In this document: positions 45,900 through 58,000 of the stretch, piece after piece | How the letters are laid out: the number at the start of each line of letters is the position of its first letter | How positions within the stretch are numbered: position 1 is the stretch's first letter | From: Gelatoporia subvermispora B | Lineage: Eukaryota > Basidiomycota > Agaricomycetes > Polyporales > Gelatoporiaceae | NCBI GenBank assembly: GCA_000320605.2 | Contig: KB445793.1 | Span: forward strand, 2,252,803 to 2,316,802 | Direction of reading: 5' to 3' | DNA length: 64,000 bases | Program-made: the position numbers and the translations under genes | Notes under the pieces: generated by a model | What the model was told of the DNA's origin: nothing | Database searches by the model: none | The model's input: the letters and a program-made list of their open reading frames with translations, nothing else

Positions 45900-48159
45900 A
45901 CATGAACATGTACGGAACCGAATTCCGCCTGTAGTACACCTCCCTTCGACTGCATTTTAATCGATAAGCCCGCGAACTAAGATGGGCCGATGCTGAGTCA
46001 TCTAATTAAAACAGGAATTGGCAACTATTGGCTTCTGAGACATGTCTAGAGAAGTGCGTCTTAACTCAGGCTCCTCAGAGTTGATCCAGATCGATGAAGG
46101 CGCCTGAATGGGGTTAAGTCCCTCACCCATCCTTCTGACACCAAAAGCGGCTTCGGCTTCTTTTTTCCGCCCGGCGTATCGTCGGAGCATATCCTAGCGG
46201 CAGTAAGACATGCGTGAGTTCGCTCGAGCCACCATTAATCACCATTGTTCACGATCGGCGCCATGAGGCCAGTGCAACTACATTACAAAGGCGACTTGAA
46301 GTACGAGAATGTTGGGTCTGGCCATGGACTGGGCGTCTTAGTCCGGCGACATGGCCGAACAGGAGCAATGAAACTGTCAGCATCACAGGGAAGATGTTCA
46401 GTGGAGGGCATCAGAGGCGCGGTCCCGGCGGAACATCTCACTTGCCGGCGACGTATATGCTTCAGGTGAAGCGCAAATCACTCTGTTCCAGATCGCTGGA
46501 CCTGGAGGCCTGACAGCTGGTTCACACAGGATCCTACCTAGTCGGCGTGCGCATGAGCAATCCCGTTCCGAGTGGCTGTGGACGCTTTTCTCAGGCCTGT
46601 CGTCCGGGCTTCGGAACAACTGTTCATCTGTGTATTTGGCTCGGTCATTGATGTCGTAACAGTGGTGTATCAGGGGACAGCCGAAGGTAGTCACCGCCTG
46701 CTACTAGTTCATGGAATGCAGAGCGCATCGATACTGAATGTCAACATTTATGCAATGAAATTTCTAAACCAGCACTCAAGATAGATGCGAAGTCCGAAGC
46801 CGCAAATTCTCTTCAGTTGAGACAGCGTGAATTTAGTTCACCTCGTGTGTACTACCTGTCCCTTTTTCCCCGCTTTGAATGACCTATGATAGACATACGA
46901 AATCATTTGGGAGCTCAACTGTAGCATTGCATGCGTCATATGCTAGTTACCAATGGTTCTCAGGCGGATGACAGTGATTACCCGCGAGAACAAGGCCGGG
47001 CTCTACTTATCTTCGACACATCGTTCCAATCGGGTGACACTATCTGGGACTTCGTTAGGTCCACATGGTGCATTTCGTGTAGCATGCGGACCTTCGAACA
47101 CGCTTACTTGGTGCCCCTTTCATGATTTAGCAACGTACTAACGTTCGATATATATGCATCACTGCATCTTCAATGAGCACGCTCTATCACCACCGATACC
47201 CAGATCCTCCACCATATAGCTTTCGTGTATCTCGCCTACAAGAAATTCCGAAATATTGACCTTCGCTCCATTCGGCTTGCTGCGCAGGAAGTACATGTGA
47301 TACTATTGTCAATTGTCAAGATCCGTCGGGTCGGCACGTCAAGACCTGTCGTCGAGTGGAAGTAGCGCCACTGTTGTGGAGTAACTCGTCGGTATGGCTG
47401 TGATATGAGTGATTTCCGAGTGTAAGCCCACGATACTAGGTCATATGCGTCAAGTGTAATTCACTGACTTCACCGCAGTCGGCCCTGTATGCCTATTTCC
47501 TTTGTGCGCCGTGTTCCGATCTGACGGAGGCACTGGCCATCCTGCATTCCCGCTACACCCGGGAGGGGGGGGAGACGACGGCAGCGGTGACACAGCTGTC
47601 GTTCGGATTGGGACCGGGAACTTGAGTGAGTCAACGGTTAAATCCTCTTGCTGACGATTGTGATCATTTTCGAATATATGTCAGCGGCAAGGGATAACGA
47701 GTCGTTGTATCAGACTTCTCACTTAGAAAGTCGTCGCTGAGAGTGGGAAATTGTTTAGATGAGACAACCCATATCTCCATGTCCACTGCTCCAATATACC
47801 TGAGTAAGGCTTCAAGACATCCTACACTCTCTATAATACATACCCACAGGAGATCCAGAGCTTGTTTCAACTCGGTACAAAGATTTTCCCTTGTAAGCCA
47901 TATTCCGAGAACCAAACACATAGCGCGAGTACCTGCGATTCGACAAGAACAATCCATATATGCCAACATAGCAATGCCGGGTAGCTTTGGACCCTTTCTT
48001 TCGAAATCCGGCACCCATTGCGATCTGATCGTTCTAATTAGACATTTTCCATGACCTACAAATGAGGTCCCCCTGTGAACCCGACAGTTCTGTACTTGAA
48101 TCCAACTGCCAGCTCACCATACCCACAAACTGCACCATTCTGCGATTTTCTATCTCCAG
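45900..48159. other. 2.3-kb intergenic region without a recognised gene
   Basis: Short frames only, with mixed composition and no repeat, splice-linked exons or family signature that I could support. Confidence 0.45.
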
Positions 48160-49830
48160 ATGTCGGCATTCTACGACAATGATACTGAGTCTGTAGCATG
48201 GGTTCAGGCTACGTACGTGACAATGTGTTGCTTTGTCGAGATTGTGTTGACATCTGCGCAGTTGGATTGGGAATTGCTGCACCATTTCAGCCGCTTGTAC
48301 GTCTGGAACCCTAGGGAATTCTGTGACACAACTGAGATACCCTTAGGCCTTGTAGTCTTTGAACACATTGCTACTCTCCCTCAGGAGCTCGAGCTGATAT
48401 GGGGCCGCGGCTTCATGAGTACCATCCTGATCTTCCATGCGAACCGATGGGTAGTTTTTGCATGGGCGGTCGTGCAGCTGTTGCACATCAATCCAGGAGG
48501 TCCGCACTCTGAAGCACCTCTGCTCCGAATGTTATCGGTCGGTTGTTCTCCTTCAGACATGTACACCAAATTTCTCGCTCATCTTTGCAAATAGAGGTTC
48601 GTTGTTGCTTCTCGAGCGCAGCATACTTAAGACAGTAACTTTGTCGATATAGCTGCGTCCCGCTGCAACTGTTCGGCGAAGCACTTCAGATCCTCTGCTT
48701 GAGTATATGGGCCGGTCAATCAATTGTCTATCTCCTATCGGGGTTCACAAGCTGACGCTTTCCCCACAGTATTTTCTGCCGTTCGGACATATGCTATCAG
48801 TGATGGAAGTTGGCTTCCGATGGTACCGGTCTTGGCGCTTGCCTTGGTTCCGGTTGGAGTAAATCTGGTGCGTCAAGGCGAGGGTTCTGATCGTCTGTTA
48901 TCTGTATTTGGCTCATGCAGTGCAGTACGGATATTTTGGAGTCGCAACCCACCAAATTCAAAGCTACCCTGGTATAGGAGGATGGTGTGTTGAACTTCAA
49001 CGCATAAGCGAAGTTGATGATACCAGGTAAGCAATCTCGATAGATCCCTCTGACATCACTTATTCAGCTTTACACCTAGACGTAAGCTGTGGAGGCATGC
49101 TAATTTTGTGATGCATTTGTTCACGGTATCGACTGTAGTCACGATATCTTCCCGACTATGCGCAGTCGTGGCGGACCTCTTGGTCCTCGCTATGACATGG
49201 ATCAAGACATATGTCATAATTAGAGATGCGAGAATATGTGGTGTCAAAATGCCTCTCGCAGAGGCCATGATTCGCGACGGTGTGTTATATGACAACATCT
49301 GGAATGCCGTGATGGCTGATCTTCTCGACTGCAGGCACGTTCTACTTCATGTGCGTCCCCGACGTCGCAATTACTATGGTACCTTGCCCCTGATACCATG
49401 ATAACATTCAGGGTCAACCTTTGCATCAACGTCATACAGGTCGTGGGTAATCTGACCAATGTAAGCGTGATGAACTCACAAGCCGTGGAGGCGGCTGATT
49501 GTCGATGTACAGGCCTTCACAAATGTATTCGTGTTCATTACTCCGTGGGTCAAGCCTAATCGTGGTAAGTTGGAGTTGGATCCTGACTCTCAGAGCAGGG
49601 TCACATCTATCATCATATCGCGATTCTTGCTGAACCTTCGCGGGGTCGCGTACGGGTCGCGGAGTGATGGTCTCGACAACAGCTGCCCGCCCATTGTGGC
49701 AGTGCGCAATGACCAAGAGCATGGTGAAGCTTCATCGGGTAGCCTAAGATTCGGCTCCTTCATCGGAAATATGGGCGCGGAATTGGTGCACGAGGAAGGT
49801 GAATTCGATGGCATGGGCGTAGAGGAATGA
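48160..49830 (+). CDS. DUF6533-type seven-helix membrane protein
   Basis: Exons placed with phase: 48160-48212, 48262-48296, 48347 to about 48500, (a junction not resolved), 48653-48702, 48770-48867, 48926-49026, 49068-49081 (14-nt micro-exon), 49139-49279, 49335-49350 (16 nt), 49412-49460 and 49513-49830. The DUF6533 signature is VVFEHIATLPQELELIWGR followed by the STILIFHANRW helix. Later helices include WLPMVPVLALALVPVGVNL, LCAVVADLLVLAMTWIKTY, the RDGTFYFM turn and SIIISRFLLNLRG. The C-terminal tail is hydrophilic. This family is expanded in agaricomycetes; it is receptor-like in topology, but no ligand or role is known. The gap between about 48,500 and 48,652 has no clean join, so one exon is uncertain or the gene may be damaged there. 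Confidence 0.75.
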
Positions 49831-50944
49831 GCTCTCAATCAGAGGGGCAATCAACTTATAGGTAGGTGAGCCAATTATTCTAAGCCTCAGAACGATCATT
49901 GACTGGCCACTTTCGTCCCACGATTCAGTATCAATCGTTCGACGCTCGGGAATACTAAAAATTTGGCTGATGTTATCAGGAACCAACTTCATGAAGCGCA
50001 TGGTTTCCTACAATTGATAGAGTACAGCAGAACTTCTGCAAAGGCACGCGGATAGCATATACACGTTCAGGCGATACACGTTCAGGCTACCAGCGTTGCG
50101 TGACAATTCACTACAATACGCAAAGTGACGGGATGAGTGCCCAGATATCCCACTCAGAATGATGGTATATGAGGCAGCATCGGAGCGACCATTATTACTG
50201 TTTTTCATAGCTTCGCTACTACATGTCAATGGTGTCCATCCGCTCCTCAGCATGACATCCTCATCGTGCCTCCCACACCCCTCGCCTTCTCCTCGCCCTT
50301 CCCGCCTGTTATCATTCTTCAAGCCCATTATGGCGGTGTCACCTACGCCATTGTTGTCTTGTGGGCGCTCCGTCGTCTGGACTCTGCCCGGCGGCATCGC
50401 CTTATTGGGCGGCAGATCGGGCGTCTGCAATACAACACGTCCATAGACCGGTGTGCACGTCCGTCAGTCCACTGGCTCGGTACGGCGTTGGTACAACGTT
50501 GTCCTAATACCAAGTATGAGAACCCCGGGCGGGGATCGCCGCACCCATTTAAAGCTATTCTAACATAAATGGAGCATCACCTACGACCTCACCGTTAGTC
50601 CTCTCACGGCACCGCCACCTGTCCGGAAATCATGGCTCATCTGGTGGATAGCAGGCATTACGAGCTTCCATACAATGCTCGAAATTGCTCATAATGCACA
50701 AGTGTCCCATGTTCAGCTAACTCGCGGGGCTGCGCACATGCATGCGGCTCCTTTGCTGTGACCCTTCATTTCAGAGATGAAAACATACCGCATCGGAGGC
50801 TGCTACCTGTAACTCAATATCTTGAGTTCGCACTACACACGAGTTTGCGCTACATAAATGTGGTAGTCCTCTGCGGAAGCACACTCACTTCGGCTACAGA
50901 CGTTCCTTTCAATCCTAACATCACACTAAATATTAGCTCATACT
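49831..50944. other. Intergenic, upstream of TDT-B
   Basis: No gene recognised. From about 50,450 it is similar to the DNA upstream of TDT-A. Confidence 0.5.
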
Positions 50945-52562
50945 ATGCAGATCCTTCAGCCATATGCGAAGTGGAAACCTTGGCAAGAACGCATCCGGTA
51001 AGTCTTTCGATACACTCGCTACAATGCTTCAATTGATTCATTTTTTTAGCCACTTCACCTGGTCGTGGTATTCAGTAGTGATGGGCACTGGCATGGTGTC
51101 AACGCTCCTTTACCACTTCCCATACGGCAGCGACGACGCTGCGTTGCAATATGCAGCGCTCGGTTTCGACATCCTCGACGCCGCACTCTTTCTATTCGTC
51201 TGCATATGCTCGGTAGCATCGTATATCCAGTATCCCGAGGTATGTGGATGTGTAACGCTCTGAAGCTTCTCCTTAAGCTGCTAGCAGATATGGCCCGCTA
51301 TGCTATCGCATCCTACGCAGAGCCTCTACATAGGATGTTTCCCCGCTGCTGCAACAACTATGATAAATGCTGGTCTAGTGCGTGCTATATGTGCTGCCTA
51401 ACTCTTCTTCCGCGCGAAATGAACATAAGTCATTGTAGGTCATCTATGAAGTTTGGGGGTTTGGCGGCATTCAGTTTCTCTATGCTTTGTGGGGCCTGTG
51501 GTGGTTAGTCATAGCACTCGCGCTGCTGGTAGCGTTTGGCCTGATACATACCATGTGAGTCGTCCACTGCAAACAATTCGACGATATATTCACGTACACA
51601 AATGGATCAGGGTCGTGCGGCATGACCACAGTATCGACAACACGACACCCACTTGGCTGCTACCGGTGGTACCGCTCAGCACCACGTCCTCCTCTGGAGG
51701 GCTATTGGCAGCAGCTCTCAAGCCTCATTCCGCTCATCTCTCCCTCATTACGTCGACATTTTCCCTCGCGGTGCTTCTGGCAAGCCTGCCGCTCGCTGTC
51801 ATGATCATCGCTATGTTCCTCCAGCGACTGATCATCCACGGTCCACCCAATGCATCACTCATCCTCTCCGCCTTCATTATTCTTGGGCCCGTAAGCCAAG
51901 GAGGTTGGTCACTACTCCTGAACGGCCAAAATCTATCGACTCTCCTACCATTACGTATCCAAGGCGAATTCCCACAATCATCGCTGACGGGCCAGATGCT
52001 ATTTGCGTCCTGCTTCGATGCTGCATTCATGTTGTGGGCAATAGACATCTGCTGGATCATCATCAATTGCTTGCTGGTCGCCCATGTAATCGGGAAGAAC
52101 GGATCCTTCCCGCTGACTATGGCTTACTGGGGTCTTATCTTCCCGAATGGAGCATTCTCGCTGCTATGCTTGCAACTAGGCACCGTGTTGGAGAGTCAAT
52201 TCTTCCAGATTTCTGGCGCCGTCTGGTCTTGTGGGTCTTCATTTTGACCGTACGAACAAAACTTACTGAGGCGTTCCACAGGCGTGACGATGACGCTCTG
52301 GCTCATCGTCTTCTTATGCAGTATTCCGCCGTTTATCGACGGATCGATATTCCACGCTCCATATATATGCGACGAGGATGCAACATCAACCTCCTTGAAG
52401 GAGGGCGACGAAGAGGCGGTCGACAACACCAGAGTAACAATTATGCCTGCCATCTCGGATTGCACTTCAGTGTCGCTCTCCATAGATACAGATATTGCTA
52501 GTATTGGGGCGGCGAAGGTGTCGTCCACAGAGCTACAAGACAACATGCCGATTCACGGCTAA
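50945..52562 (+). CDS. TDT-B: TDT/SLAC1-family transporter (Ssu1/Mae1-like exporter)
   Basis: Six exons (50945-50997, 51050-51239, 51288-51377, 51439-51554, 51611-52230, 52282-52562) encode 449 residues. Exons 1-5 have exactly the lengths of TDT-A (53/190/90/116/620); only exon 6 differs (281 versus 260). Marks: HFTWSWYSVVMGTGMVS, WPAMLSHPTQSLYIG and FPLTMAYWGLIFPNGAF. The membrane topology and likely role (export of a small anion such as sulfite or an organic acid) are as for TDT-A. The exon 5 donor is GTGGGT. The tail is acidic and Thr/Ser-rich and diverges most between copies. Convergent with the K+ channel, 214 bp between stops. Confidence 0.9.
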
Positions 52563-52776
52563 CGAGAGGCAAAGACAGTAGATAACTTATCACTTAATGT
52601 ATGCTGCGCCCTACTCTGATCCCAGCTGTTGGGAGGTAGTTCGTGGCCAGTGCACTATGTAGGGTGGAGGCTGTGCGGAGACAGGACACGTATGCAGTAT
52701 CATATTTGAACCGCGATAGTCAATGTACCTGTGGCAGATCTGCGTTGAGCCAATGTCATGACACTGAGACTGGGTA

Positions 52777-54466
52777 CTATTCTTCCTCCACGCTAGGTCC
52801 ATGTACCCGCCGTTTACTCCTGCCTTCCATACTCTGCATGATTCTCTGTAACATCTCCCCTTGCCTTTCTAGTGCGACCTTCAGCTCGGAAACTTGTGTG
52901 CGAAGGTCCAGTTCGTCCTCTGATAATCTACCGTTTGACCGAGGACGAGCGGTACGCCATGGATCTGCATGACTGGCGTCAAGCCGAAGGTCAGGGACGG
53001 AACGGACACGTTGCAACATTGGGGACGACAATGGGTCTGCCCCTGCGTCGAACATGACCTCACCAGAGCCCTGTCGCCAGATTGTAGGCAGTTAGCAGGT
53101 CGGAGGATCGATAGATTCAATCAGCCAGCCTACCTGGTGTTCTTTCATATAGTCCCAGACAAGGCTGAACTCTCGACCGAGTACAAAAGTCGGCAGTGCG
53201 ATGAGAAGCAAGCCAAAGACGAGTAGGGGTAGAGTGATTAAACGCCCGAGGAATGACCTTGGAGTGATTTCACCGTATCCAACTGTTGTGATAGCTAGAA
53301 ATCGGAAGAGAGTCAGCCATTTTGTCGCTTGAGAGAGCGGTATGGTAAGACTCACTGACGAGTACAAACCTGTCATCTGAGAGTTAATCTCGAGAAGCGC
53401 TTAGACAAGCCACATGGAGCGTACCAAGCGGCAGCGGGGATAGACTGCCTCGAAGTCAGCTTCTGCGATCGTAGTATACTTCATGACTTACAGAGAATTG
53501 GCTCGGATCGCCATCAGAGTTGATGAAGGTGCCAAGTGACTCGTCCCATGTACCCCTCTCAGCAAAGTAGCTAGCGTCGGAGCGCAACCCCGTTCACCTC
53601 AGTTCGTGTTGATAGCCAGCCAGGTAAAATACTCACAGCAGAGTGCTGAATACTACCAAGACCATAACGACGAAGAAAGACAGAGCCAACAAAGCGTGCT
53701 GGGATCGTCTGAAAGAGAGATACATTACTTCTATAGTACTGGAGTGGGATGTAAGTTCTGCGCCACTTCGCCATGAACACGTAGTGCTCACAGTAGTATA
53801 GTATTCGTATACCGGAATGGTCTAAACACACGCAATAGGCGGAATGTACGGAGAATGGTGAATCGGAAGAGAGTAGACTGGGAAGAACAAGATATTGGCC
53901 GGATCTTCATCAGACGAAATCAGGACGTACGGTATCTTGTTGCAACGCTAATTCCATGTAGTACGGCAGTATTCCCAAGAGATCGACAATGCCAAAGAAG
54001 GCTAATGCAAGCGAGTGAATCCCGTATTTGAAGTATAGACGATTGACTTACATCCAAACCATCGGAAGAACATCCTCCATGATGCAGAATGCGAAAGACA
54101 GCGCGCGATGTACTCCACCGTGAAGAGAGCGACCAGAGATGTTTCTATGCCAAACCATATTCCTCCAGGTATTGAATGAAATGACGGAACGGTCTCAAGT
54201 ACAGTCACGATAGCAGAAATTATTATTAGCGAAGTGGTGAATACGTGGACTAAGAAGGCGGCCTGAGACGATGTCGGTTGTTCGAGCAGCATATACAGAT
54301 TACGCTTCCAGACGGAGTGGATGTTCTTGACATCTTCGATGCTATCCAGAGAGAGCGGATGAGGAAAGTCTTCGCGATCTGGTGTAGTAGAATCCGGTTC
54401 CACAGGGAGGTAATGAGATGAAGTCGTAGGGGTTCCCATTCTGGACAGAGGAATACTTTGAGGCAT
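52777..54466 (-). CDS. Voltage-gated K+ channel (six-helix, Kv-type)
   Basis: Nine exons (54466-54052, 54001-53931, 53877-53792, 53738-53637, 53570-53492, 53444-53425, 53369-53356, 53294-53134, 53070-52777) encode 413 residues. S1-S3 begin at about residue 65 (SSQAAFLVHVFTTSLIIISA). S4 is an arginine ladder, RFTILRTFRLLRVFRPFRY. The pore has SIPAAAWFVLV leading to the selectivity filter TTVGYGE. S6 is LLVFGLLLIALPTFVLG. The C-terminus carries a probable coiled coil (LRTQVSELKVALERQGEMLQ), a tetramerisation candidate. Exons 6 and 7 are only 20 and 14 nt, and together they build the pore helix end. All joins keep phase. Such channels are uncommon but known in basidiomycetes. Plasma or organelle membrane, K+ flux driven by voltage. 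Confidence 0.9.
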
Positions 54467-55053
54467 GTGGTGCTGGTCTTCGGGCCTTCGTAACTCAGCG
54501 CGACTGAAGCAAGCCCGACAAAGTAGCGAATGGACCGCCGTGCCAGGCTAGTTGCCACTCGTGGAGGTACGATTCAGGAAGATGTCAGAGGTAACGAACA
54601 AGGGTGCTGCGCCGTCGACCCCAAGGCGCGCGACCGGCGACCTCGCGCAGGTGGCTGCACTCGACAGTACTCTTCACGCTCGTCTCGTCTACTCAACGGA
54701 GCCCGGCATCCCATGACCTCGGTTAATGGTCTGCAGTAGTGCAATTTGACATGTTGTCCGCGTCTCTTATCTCCGCCTTCACGAACTCTATCCGGCTGCG
54801 CAGAAGTAGTGAATGTAAACAGTGCTTTGTGTCTGACGGATGCTTTGGCCTCTAAGTGGCAAGAGAATGTACTCTTGAGCTCTGCATGTCCGTCAAACCG
54901 TGTCCTGGTGGCGTCTATCCGATTGTCCGCAGCGACCCTCGGCTTCCTCCTGCCCAAAGCCCATAGCCCTGCGGCCGCACGGTTCGCTTTCGCCCTTCTC
55001 CCCACAAAGTGTTACTGGGCACATAGAGCTATAGACATAGCTGCGAGATACAG
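54467..55053. promoter_or_regulatory. Divergent promoter region of the K+ channel and Dicer genes
   Basis: 587 bp between opposed ATGs. Open frames here lack family signatures. Confidence 0.5.
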
Positions 55054-58000
55054 ATGGCTGGTAAGTAGTAACACCACTTTCAAGCATTCGCGCCTTGAGA
55101 AGTCGACACTGTCGCACATAATCGTCAATTTGCGTTGACACTGACTAAGTATCTTGTAGACGCCACTTTGGATGATGCCGACTTCTCCAAAGGCCAAGAT
55201 GCATCAGTCGTACGAACACGAGGTTATCAAAAGGAGATGCTGGATGAAAGCCTCCGTCGTAACATCGTCATCGCGATGGACACCGGATCCGGCAAGACTC
55301 ATATAGCTGTGCTGAGAATGAAGCTAGAGGCAGAGAGGGAGACGCAGAAGGTATGATTCTTGACGTATTACAACCAGCAGCTCACCGTGAATTGTCACTA
55401 GATATCATGGTTCCTGGCTCCTACTGTGGCTCTGGTAGAACAACAACGTGAAGTAATCGCCAGTGCAATACCTGTCTCCGTTGGCATCATCTCAGGGGCA
55501 TCGGAACCGAATCAATGGAAGGATGCAAACTTGTGGCGCAAGATCATCCAGACACACCGGATCATGGTGACCACACCACAGGTATTGCTGGATGCTTTAC
55601 ACCATGTACGCATTTCAATATCCGACATCCGGTTCACTTGCTCATACCCCTTTTATATAGGCATATATAGATCTCGGAAGAGACATCGGGCTTCTTGTCT
55701 TCGACGAAGCGCATCATGCCGTTAAGGTGCATCCGTATAATGCGGTCATGTCCAACTTCTACTTCGATTTGCCACCCCGTGATCCAACTCGGGGATCTCA
55801 AGGGAGAGTCCGTCCCATGATACTCGGGCTCACTGCCAGCCCGGTCTATGGAGGCAACGTTGACAAATCTTTCATGTATGTTGCCACTTAATGTGTAAGG
55901 CTGTGCTCAACCATCTCTACTAGGGTCCTAGAGAAGAATCTAGACAGCGTCATACGTTCTACTCGGCTGAACCAAGACGAATTGGCTCAGCATGTGCATC
56001 GTCCCGTATTTCAACACCTCCTATATACAATTCCTGAGTATGACTGGGACCACATACCGTCCCGCAATTATCAGGCCCTCCGGGCAGTCGTTGACAGTCT
56101 CAACATCGAGGACGACCCTTACGTGGCTTCATTACGACAACAGCTGGCTAAACTACCTCCTGGCGACGAACGGGTTCGCGTGGACCAGAAGCTTTCTAAA
56201 ACGATCGGTAAAGAAGACACATTCACCCATAAAGGTCTCAGAGACTTCGCGAGAGCCGCGCAGGAGATCTGTCTCGACCTCGGCGTCTGGGCTGCGGACT
56301 GGTACATTGTGGAGGTCATTAAACGCGCCAAGATTGCCGCAGACCCCTACAACAACGTCATGTCCAACTGGCAGGAGAAGGAAAAGCGGTACCTTTTGAG
56401 CATTATCGGGCGGGTGCAAGCTGTGCTCCCGTCTGATAATACAGAAGACATCCGTTTGAGATCGTCATCGAAGGTACATCGCCTGGTTGGTGGTCTTCTT
56501 AGCGAGTACGCCAAAGCCGAGTCGGAGGGTGAGACCTACAGCGGACTCGTCTTCGTCACTCGTCGGGACACGGTTGTTGCGTTATCTGAGCTTTTGTCGC
56601 GATTCCCGGAGGTTGCACAGCGCTTCAACATCGGCTGCTTACTCGGGAGCTCCAACAGTTTCCAAAGGCATAGTTTCCTCGATATTACTCGCAGTATCCC
56701 CAAGGACTCTCAGTCAGCAACTCTCCGCGACTTCAAGATCGGGGACAAGAACCTCATTATTTCCACGTCGGTTGCTGAGGAAGGGATTGATATTCAGGCT
56801 TGCGGTAGCGTCATACGCTTCGACCCGCCTGTCAATATGGTATCTTGGGCACAGAGTCGAGGACGAGCGCGCAGGAAGAAAAGTACATTCATCCTCATGT
56901 TCGAGGACGGGGGTGTCCACCATAAGCTGGTTCAGCAATGGGAAGACATTGAAGCGCGCATGATGGCTTTGTACAATGACGTTAGCCGGGATGCGGCTTC
57001 CGCCCCAGAACCTGAGGATGATGAAGATGACGAATCAGAAGAATACGTCGTTGAATCCACTGGGTGTGTCTCCTTCGTGTCTCGGCTTCGCCGGCCATGC
57101 TGATGCTAATGATAGGGCGGTGTTGACACTCCACTCGGCCACGAGCCACCTCAATCACTTCTGTTCTGTGCTACCAAGCGCACATCATGGGGATTTCCTG
57201 CCAGTGTATGATTTGGACCCGCCAGAGTTCCCAGAAGGATGGCACGTTACGCGCGAGGCAGTTCCCATATACACGGGGCCATGGGGGGCAAAGGTAACCC
57301 TACCACGAGCACTTCCGAAAGAGTAAGCCACCAGCGATATATTATTAAATTGCTCTGACTCTCCTCACTTCAGCTTGCGAGTATTCTCTACGGAATGTGT
57401 CTATGGAAGCAAACGGTCTGCGCATAGACACGCTGCCTTCAAAGCTTACGTGGCGTTGCACAAAGCCGGCCTGCTCAATGACAATCTCCTGCCACTTACG
57501 AGTGTGGTTGAACCTGATCGAGATGGCGAGGTCAAGCGACTACTGGAGGAAGTCGAAAAGCGCGCAAGCACTGCAAACGTCACGTTACAAGTGGATCCGT
57601 GGGCGGCTGAGGAAGACTTGAGCACGTGGTGGATCAGCGAACTCTCAGTGGACGGACTTCCGATGCTCCATTTCCTGACAAGGTCGCCTCTTTCGCCTCT
57701 TTCCGATGTCGATCCTCCGCCACTTTACCTCCCAGGACCTCAGTTGGTGCGGTATCATATACGGCCACTGGGCGTCGCACCCAGTGATGATAGCTACCTC
57801 TCAAAGGCTCGGGAATTTACATTTCACATGCTATCTGCACTTTATGGCCAACGCATGAACCCCGATGACACAGATTTTTCGTATATGTTCCTGCCTGCTG
57901 CGGGGAGACCGTATGACGACATCTGGGAGCAAAGGCGGCGGTGGATGAAAGAACGGATCGCACGAGACACCACCGTGCGCTTCGAGAACTCTGGAAGGGC

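Noticed and set aside
54574..55005. 143-codon minus frame between the K+ channel and Dicer
   Set aside because: Composition is Arg/Ala/His noise; it overlaps the probable divergent promoter and lacks any signature.
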